Below, one piece after another: positions 59,491 to 64,000 of a stretch of 64,000 nt of DNA. The position numbers and the translations under genes were made by a program. The stretch covers positions 62,001-126,000 of the forward strand of contig DATGUF010000001.1 in the NCBI GenBank assembly GCA_035301485.1. The letters run 5' to 3'. Below the pieces are notes generated by a model. That model had not been told where the DNA came from. It was given only the letters and a program-made list of their open reading frames with translations, and did not search any database. Within the stretch, counting starts at the first letter, position 1. The number at the start of each line of letters is the position of its first letter. This stretch comes from CALEAR01 sp035301485 (GTDB taxonomy: Bacteria > Pseudomonadota > Gammaproteobacteria > Pseudomonadales > Alcanivoracaceae).

Positions 59491-60849
59491 ATGCAGCACG
59501 TACACATTTTAGGCATTTGCGGTACTTTTATGGGCAGCTTGGCCTTGTTAGCGAAGGAACTCGGTTTACAGGTAACAGGGCAGGATCAACATGTTTATCC
59601 GCCCATGAGCACACAACTCGAAACTGCAGGCATTCAACTAATCCAAGGTTACGCCAGTAGGGATATGCCAGAGGCAGATCTCTATGTGGTGGGGAATGCC
59701 ATTAGCCGTGGTAACGAAGCATTAGAAGAGATTTTAAATAAAGGGCTGCCGTATATTTCAGGGCCACAGTTTTTAGCAGAGCATGTGTTACCCGAGCGTT
59801 GGGTGGTAGCTGTGGCAGGTACGCATGGTAAAACCACTACCGCGAGTATGGTGGCGTGGGTGTTAGAGAAAAATGGTTTAAGCCCTGGTTTTTTAATTGG
59901 TGGTGTGCCACAAAACTTTACCGCTTCGGCCCGTTTAGGGGCCACACCTTTTTTTGTGGTGGAAGCAGATGAGTACGACACCGCTTTTTCTGATAAACGC
60001 TCTAAGTTTGTGCACTATCGCCCCCGCACAGCCATTTTAAACAATTTAGAATTTGATCATGCTGATATTTTTGCAGATCTAGCCGCCATTCAAACGCAGT
60101 TTCATCATTTTGTGCGCATTGTGCCAAGCCAAGGGCAAATTATTTTGCCGGTGGGCGAGCAGGCTTTAGAGGAAGTGTTAGAGAAAGGTTGCTGGAGCGA
60201 GGTGGTACGCTTTGGTACCGACGGTGATGTTAACGTGCAACTGTTGAGTGCGGATGGTTCTGCCTTTGCAGTGAGCAAAGCAGCAGAAACGGTGGAAGTG
60301 CACTGGGGCTTAACAGGCACCCATAACGTAAACAATGGTGTGGCTGCATTATTGGCGGCGCACCATTGTGGCGTTACCTTGGCAGACGGCGCTGAAGCTC
60401 TGTCGCAATTTGTGGGTGTGAAGCGCCGTATGGAGCACTTGGGCACCGTAGGTGGGGTAACCGTTTACGACGATTTTGCGCATCACCCAACAGCCATTGA
60501 AACCACTTTATCAGGCATCAGAAAGCAGTTAGGCGACGGGGCCAATATTGTGGCACTTATCGAACCGCGGTCTAACACCATGCGCATGGGGGTGCATGCT
60601 GGGCGTTTAATGCCTTCTGTGGCACAGGCTAGCGCTGCGTGGTGGTATGAACCAGAAGGCCTAGAGTGGACGCTGCTTGAAGAGCTTGCGGATAGCCCAG
60701 TGCCCTCCACATTATTTCATTCTTTAGAAGATATAGTGGAGGCCGCCGTAGCACTGCCAGAAAACACACACTTGGTGATTATGAGTAATGGTAGTTTTGG
60801 TGGTGTGCATGCGCAAATAATAGCGGCACTCGAGGCGAAGGAGGCCTAA
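59491..60849 (+). CDS. mpl: UDP-MurNAc:tripeptide (L-Ala-gamma-D-Glu-meso-Dap) ligase Mpl
   Basis: Re-attaches recovered murein tripeptide to UDP-MurNAc, the recycling counterpart of MurC-E. It begins HVHILGICGTFMGSLALLAKELG, with the Mur ligase P-loop GTHGKTTTASMV, EADEYDTAFSDKRSKF and GVKRRMEHLG. 452 aa. An AGGAAG site precedes the ATG. Its TAA directly precedes the ubiX ATG. Confidence 0.96.
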   Translation: MQHVHILGICGTFMGSLALLAKELGLQVTGQDQHVYPPMSTQLETAGIQLIQGYASRDMPEADLYVVGNAISRGNEALEEILNKGLPYISGPQFLAEHVLPERWVVAVAGTHGKTTTASMVAWVLEKNGLSPGFLIGGVPQNFTASARLGATPFFVVEADEYDTAFSDKRSKFVHYRPRTAILNNLEFDHADIFADLAAIQTQFHHFVRIVPSQGQIILPVGEQALEEVLEKGCWSEVVRFGTDGDVNVQLLSADGSAFAVSKAAETVEVHWGLTGTHNVNNGVAALLAAHHCGVTLADGAEALSQFVGVKRRMEHLGTVGGVTVYDDFAHHPTAIETTLSGIRKQLGDGANIVALIEPRSNTMRMGVHAGRLMPSVAQASAAWWYEPEGLEWTLLEELADSPVPSTLFHSLEDIVEAAVALPENTHLVIMSNGSFGGVHAQIIAALEAKEA

Positions 60850-61461
60850 ATGCAAGCTAAAACAAACCGTGTCACCCTAGCAATTACTGGCGCCTCTGGG
60901 GCCGAGTACGGGCTGCGTTTATTGCAATTGTTATTGGCGGCAGATAAAGAAGTGTTTGTACTGGTGTCGAAGGCAGCGCGGGTGGTAATCGGCACAGAAA
61001 CCTCTCTGCGCCTTCCGGCAGGCACTAAAGCCACAGAGCAAGCTTTAAGAGAATACGTTGGGCATGATAAGGGCACTTTGGTTGTATGTGGCTTAGAACA
61101 ATGGACAGCGCCGGTAGCATCGGGCAGTGGTGCACCGGCAGCGATGGTGGTTTGCCCATGTTCCACTGCTACGTTGTCGGCGATAGCTAATGGCGCTAGT
61201 AGCAACCTTATTGAGCGCGCCGCTGATGTGGCATTAAAAGAGCGGCGCCAGTTGATTATTGTGCCGCGCGAAGCACCTTTGTCGCCAATCCATTTAGAGA
61301 ATATGCTCAAGTTGGCGCGTTTAGGAGTGACGGTAATGCCGGCCGCGCCAGGCTTTTACCACAAACCCGCTTCAGTGGCAGAAGTGATTGATTTTATTGT
61401 AGCCAGAATTTTAGATCAGCTTGGTGTTGAGCAGGCGCTAATCTCGCGCTGGGGGGAATAA
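60850..61461 (+). CDS. ubiX: Flavin prenyltransferase UbiX
   Basis: Makes prenylated FMN, the cofactor of the ubiquinone decarboxylase UbiD. VTLAITGASGAEYGLRLLQLL binds FMN; CPCSTATLSAIANGASSNLIERAADVALKERR and VPREAPLSPIHLENMLKLARLGV are family blocks. 203 aa. Translationally linked to mpl with no gap, as in Pseudomonas. Confidence 0.96.
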   Translation: MQAKTNRVTLAITGASGAEYGLRLLQLLLAADKEVFVLVSKAARVVIGTETSLRLPAGTKATEQALREYVGHDKGTLVVCGLEQWTAPVASGSGAPAAMVVCPCSTATLSAIANGASSNLIERAADVALKERRQLIIVPREAPLSPIHLENMLKLARLGVTVMPAAPGFYHKPASVAEVIDFIVARILDQLGVEQALISRWGE

Positions 61462-61464
61462 AAA

Positions 61465-61495
61465 GACCCCAAAAAGCGTCCAACTTTTTGGGGTC
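61465..61495. terminator. Terminator between convergent ubiX and fpr
   Basis: A perfect 12-bp stem (61465-61476 with 61484-61495) with a seven-base loop; the stem itself has A5/T5 runs. It starts three bases after the ubiX stop and can serve both strands. Confidence 0.85.
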
Positions 61496-61536
61496 AGTTC
61501 ACTAGGCGGGCTTTGCACCGCTATGTCTTCAACGTG

Positions 61537-62310
61537 TTACTTCTCTACGAAGGCACGTTCAATAACATAAGTACCGGGTGCATGGCTGGTACCTTCCACA
61601 AACCCACGCGCTTCAGCCACTTCCACTAAATCTTTTAACATGTTTGGGCTACCGCAAATCATAATGCGGTCGTGTTCAGGGTCGAAAGGCGGCATGCCAA
61701 TATCTTCAAACAGCTTACCACTCTCAATAAGGTGGGTGAGGCGGCCTTCGTTGTGGAAGGGCTCACGCGTTACTGTGGGGTAGTAAATCAGCTGCTCTTT
61801 GATCATTTCGCCGAAGTATTCGTGTTCCGGTAATTCGTTTTTAATGTAATCGTGGTAGCCTAATTCGCTCACCCAGCGCACACCGTGGCATAAAATGATC
61901 TTGTCAAAATAATCATAAAAATCTGGGTCGCGAATAGTGCTCATGAAAGGCGCTAACCCTGTACCTGTTGATAATAAGTACAGGTTTTTACCAGGTAGTA
62001 AGTTATCAATAATGAGCGAACCGGTGGGTTTGTGGCTCATTAAAATTTTGTCGCCCACTTCAATGTTTTGCAAACGAGAGGTGAGTGGACCATCGGGTAC
62101 TTTAATGCTGTAAAACTCTAAGTGCTCTTCATAGGGTGCACTCACAAAGCTATAGGCGCGCATTAGAGGTTTGCCTTCAACCTCTAAACCAATCATGGCG
62201 AATTGGCCGGTTTTAAAACGCAAACTTTGGTCGCGAGTGGTGGTAAAGCTGAAGAGTGTATCGTTCCAGTGGTGAACACTGAGGACTGTTTCCTCGGCAA
62301 AGGCAGACAT
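61537..62310 (-). CDS. fpr: Ferredoxin-NADP+ reductase
   Basis: FAD enzyme moving electrons between NADPH and ferredoxin/flavodoxin. FAD motif RAYSFVSAPYEEHLEFY, then GTGLAPFMSTI and CHGVRWVSELGYHDYI for NADPH, and the C-terminal YVIERAFVEK, which fits the bacterial subclass I ending of Pseudomonas Fpr. 257 aa. Confidence 0.95.
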   Translation of the reverse strand: MSAFAEETVLSVHHWNDTLFSFTTTRDQSLRFKTGQFAMIGLEVEGKPLMRAYSFVSAPYEEHLEFYSIKVPDGPLTSRLQNIEVGDKILMSHKPTGSLIIDNLLPGKNLYLLSTGTGLAPFMSTIRDPDFYDYFDKIILCHGVRWVSELGYHDYIKNELPEHEYFGEMIKEQLIYYPTVTREPFHNEGRLTHLIESGKLFEDIGMPPFDPEHDRIMICGSPNMLKDLVEVAEARGFVEGTSHAPGTYVIERAFVEK

Positions 62311-62476
62311 TGTTTCCTCACTTGTGTATTGGGTTAAAGCGTTAATAAAAGCGCTCGTGCAAAGGCATCAACAACATGCCGTAATAAAAGGCCATCAAAC
62401 AAAATTATGTTGATGGCTATAAATAAGTGGCAGGATCATACTAAATTTATTTGTCGATGACCTGTTATGAGATCAA

Positions 62477-63433
62477 TTAATTTTGAGTATCGGGGCAGTC
62501 CGGCATTTCACGGCGTAAATTTGCTTGTGTTATAGCGCTATTAGCAGGAACGCTTCGCGTTAGCCAAACATTACCGCCAATGACAGAGTTTGCGCCTACC
62601 GTAATACGGCCTAGCAGGGTGGCCCCTGCGTAAATCACCACATCATCTTCAATAATGGGGTGGCGTGGATGCCCTTTTTCAAGGCGCCCATCTTCGTCGG
62701 CAGGGAAACGTACAGCGCCTAGGGTCACGTTTTGATACAAGCGTACGCGCTCACCGATAATGGTGGTTTCACCAATCACTACACCTGTGCCGTGGTCAAT
62801 AAAGAAGCCTGAACCAATTTGTGCGCCCGGATGAATATCAATACCGGTTTTGGAGTGTGCGGATTCAGAAATGACACGAGCCACTAAGGGCACACCTAGT
62901 TTGTAGAGCAGGTGTGCGATGCGGTGGTGCATGACAGCTAAGATGCCGGGGTAGCACAGCAACACTTCATCAACACTAATGGCGGCAGGGTCGCCGTAGT
63001 AGGCAGCCAACACATCTGTGTCGAGCGTGCGGCGTAGAGCAGGCAGTTGCGCGGCAAACTGGTTAATAATATTGTTTGCCTGTGCCCTGACGTCTCCTCG
63101 TGGTTCGTTGTTGAGGCGGGCCTGATAGTGCAGCTCAAAAGTAACTTGCGTAAGCAGTGCTTGAAGAGCACTGCAAAGGGTGGCGCCCACAAAAAAATCC
63201 TCGCCGTCCTGGCGTAGGTTTACAGGCCCCAAACGCATGGGGAAAAGTGCGCCACTGAGTTGGTGAACGATGTCTTCGAGCGCCGCCTTGGAGGGTAGTT
63301 CTCGAGTTGCTTGAGCCTTTTGGCGGCCGTTAGCGTCACGCCATACTTGGCGAACCCCGCGTAATTCAGATACTAACCCTTCTAAATTCCAAGCCTCTAC
63401 GAATGCTTGATTGTTGGCATCTTCGTTGCTCAT
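62477..63433 (-). CDS. Serine O-acetyltransferase, EpsC-type
   Basis: Makes O-acetylserine for cysteine synthesis. The C-terminal left-handed beta-helix (hexapeptide repeats) reads IDIHPGAQIGSGFFIDHGTGVVIGETTIIGERVRLYQNVTLG, with catalytic His and Asp in the DHGTG area. It has a long helical N-terminal region (about 1-170), typical of EpsC-type rather than CysE-type enzymes. 318 aa from ATG 63433, which has GGAG before it. Neighbours give no sulfur context. Confidence 0.88.
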   Translation of the reverse strand: MSNEDANNQAFVEAWNLEGLVSELRGVRQVWRDANGRQKAQATRELPSKAALEDIVHQLSGALFPMRLGPVNLRQDGEDFFVGATLCSALQALLTQVTFELHYQARLNNEPRGDVRAQANNIINQFAAQLPALRRTLDTDVLAAYYGDPAAISVDEVLLCYPGILAVMHHRIAHLLYKLGVPLVARVISESAHSKTGIDIHPGAQIGSGFFIDHGTGVVIGETTIIGERVRLYQNVTLGAVRFPADEDGRLEKGHPRHPIIEDDVVIYAGATLLGRITVGANSVIGGNVWLTRSVPANSAITQANLRREMPDCPDTQN

Positions 63434-63540
63434 GGCATCTCCGCGAAAGTCGCTGCTAGTGAATGAGGCCGATATTTTCGGCTTTAATACCAAAGTGTTC
63501 AAGTACTAATCATTTTGGTGCGGCCGCCAAGGATAACAGG

Positions 63541-64000
63541 TTATTTCTTTTCTGTGGCTAAAGTGCGGCGATACACTTGGGTGGCGTAAAAAATGAGCAC
63601 GTAAGCAAGCAGCTCTGTGCCTTCTTCCATGGCGTTTTTAACTGTGTTGACATAGCTATCATTAAGGATAGTTTTCCAAAGAATGCCCATGCCAAATAAA
63701 CGTGAGTGTACGAGCAAAATCAAAATGGACATTACCATCGTTCTTCCTGCAGAAGAGCTGAGAAATTCAGCGAACGCAGGTTTGAAGGGGCGGTTTGTGC
63801 TGCGCGACAAAACCGTAACAGTGATAACTGTTAGAACAACAAGGACTTCCCACAGATTATCTACAATGTTGTTAAGCACATAATCATGCTCCCGGAAGAG
63901 CATACTGATAAAAAGACCAAGTGCTAAATAAGTGAAAGGACGTTTGTCTTCATGCTTGGCAATGATATAAATAAAAGTAGAAATAATGAGCAAAAGGACA
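63541..64000 (-). CDS. Membrane protein of unknown function, 5' end outside the window
   Basis: The reading frame is open to the window edge, so the N-terminus is missing. At least 153 codons are visible, with about five hydrophobic segments (ISTFIYIIA, YLALGLFISMLF, LWEVLVVLTVITVTVL, MVMSILILLVHS, LLAYVLIFYATQVY) separated by short charged loops, and a Lys-rich C-terminus. I do not recognise the family. It is 38 bases downstream-to-upstream of the serine acetyltransferase on the same strand. Confidence 0.7.
   Translation of the reverse strand, partial: VLLLIISTFIYIIAKHEDKRPFTYLALGLFISMLFREHDYVLNNIVDNLWEVLVVLTVITVTVLSRSTNRPFKPAFAEFLSSSAGRTMVMSILILLVHSRLFGMGILWKTILNDSYVNTVKNAMEEGTELLAYVLIFYATQVYRRTLATEKK

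Noticed and set aside
1..64000. Mobile elements, prophage, CRISPR arrays, toxin-antitoxin loci
   Set aside because: No transposase, integrase, phage gene, regularly spaced repeat or MNT/antitoxin partner was seen; the window is almost wholly conserved chromosome.

Overview
The window is a gene-dense piece of a gammaproteobacterial chromosome. Almost every gene is a housekeeping gene, and the gene order matches blocks known from Pseudomonas and its relatives: nnr-tsaE-amiB-mutL-miaA-hfq-hflX-hflKC-hisZ-purA; rnr-rlmB-rpsF-priB-rpsR-rplI-dnaB; lptD-surA-pdxA-rsmA-apaG-apaH next to amgK-murU; trpE/trpDC; and aroQ-accBC-prmA-dusB-fis-purHD-retS. HisZ, AmgK/MurU, a MutL with an endonuclease motif, EpsC-type serine acetyltransferase, a PPi-dependent phosphofructokinase and the RetS-position gene point to Pseudomonadales in the broad sense (for example a marine Cellvibrio/Oceanospirillum-type lineage), not to enterics. 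No insertion sequence, prophage, CRISPR array, rRNA or tRNA was found.

Layout. 0-13.4 kb (+): NAD(P)HX repair, tRNA modification (TsaE, MiaA), peptidoglycan amidase AmiB, mismatch repair, Hfq, HflX and HflKC, HisZ, PurA. 13.4-18.7 kb (+): a tiny Pmp3/YqaE membrane protein, RNase R, RlmB, then the S6-PriB-S18-L9 operon with a strong promoter and a candidate S6:S18-binding leader. 18.8-23.4 kb (+): DnaB, alanine racemase, RadA and a HEPN-like protein. 23.4-26.2 kb: a tandem universal stress protein (-) and a diheme cytochrome pair that looks like TsdB/TsdA (thiosulfate/tetrathionate chemistry). 26.2-32.8 kb (-): the lptD-to-apaH block. 32.9-38.9 kb (+): AmgK, MurU, Rpe, TrpE, TrpD, TrpC. 38.9-43.8 kb: SRPBCC, YceI and OsmC proteins and three LPS core genes (hldE, a heptosyltransferase, Kdo kinase). 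43.9-55.9 kb (-): aroQ-accB-accC-prmA, dusB-fis, purH-purD, a RetS-like hybrid kinase, coq7, and ppa. 55.9-64 kb: DEAD-box helicase, HAD phosphatase, PPi-PFK, Mpl, UbiX, ferredoxin-NADP reductase, serine acetyltransferase and a membrane protein cut by the window end.

Functional themes are cell-wall recycling (AmiB, AmgK, MurU, Mpl), outer-membrane/LPS assembly (LptD, SurA, HldE, heptosyltransferase, KdkA), replication and repair (MutL, PriB, DnaB, RadA), and post-transcriptional control (Hfq, RNase R, MiaA, the RetS-like protein).

The most interesting observations are: (1) the gene in the retS position has lost the phospho-histidine, the N-box asparagine, the G boxes and the second receiver aspartate, so it looks like a scaffold pseudokinase; (2) priB appears to start at a CTG overlapping the rpsF stop; (3) trpE abuts trpD with trpG missing, after a short leader ORF with two Trp codons; (4) a tsdBA-type cytochrome pair; (5) a divergent LPS gene pair whose start codons overlap. 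No entirely new multi-gene system was recognised. All calls come from reading the sequence; no database search was possible.
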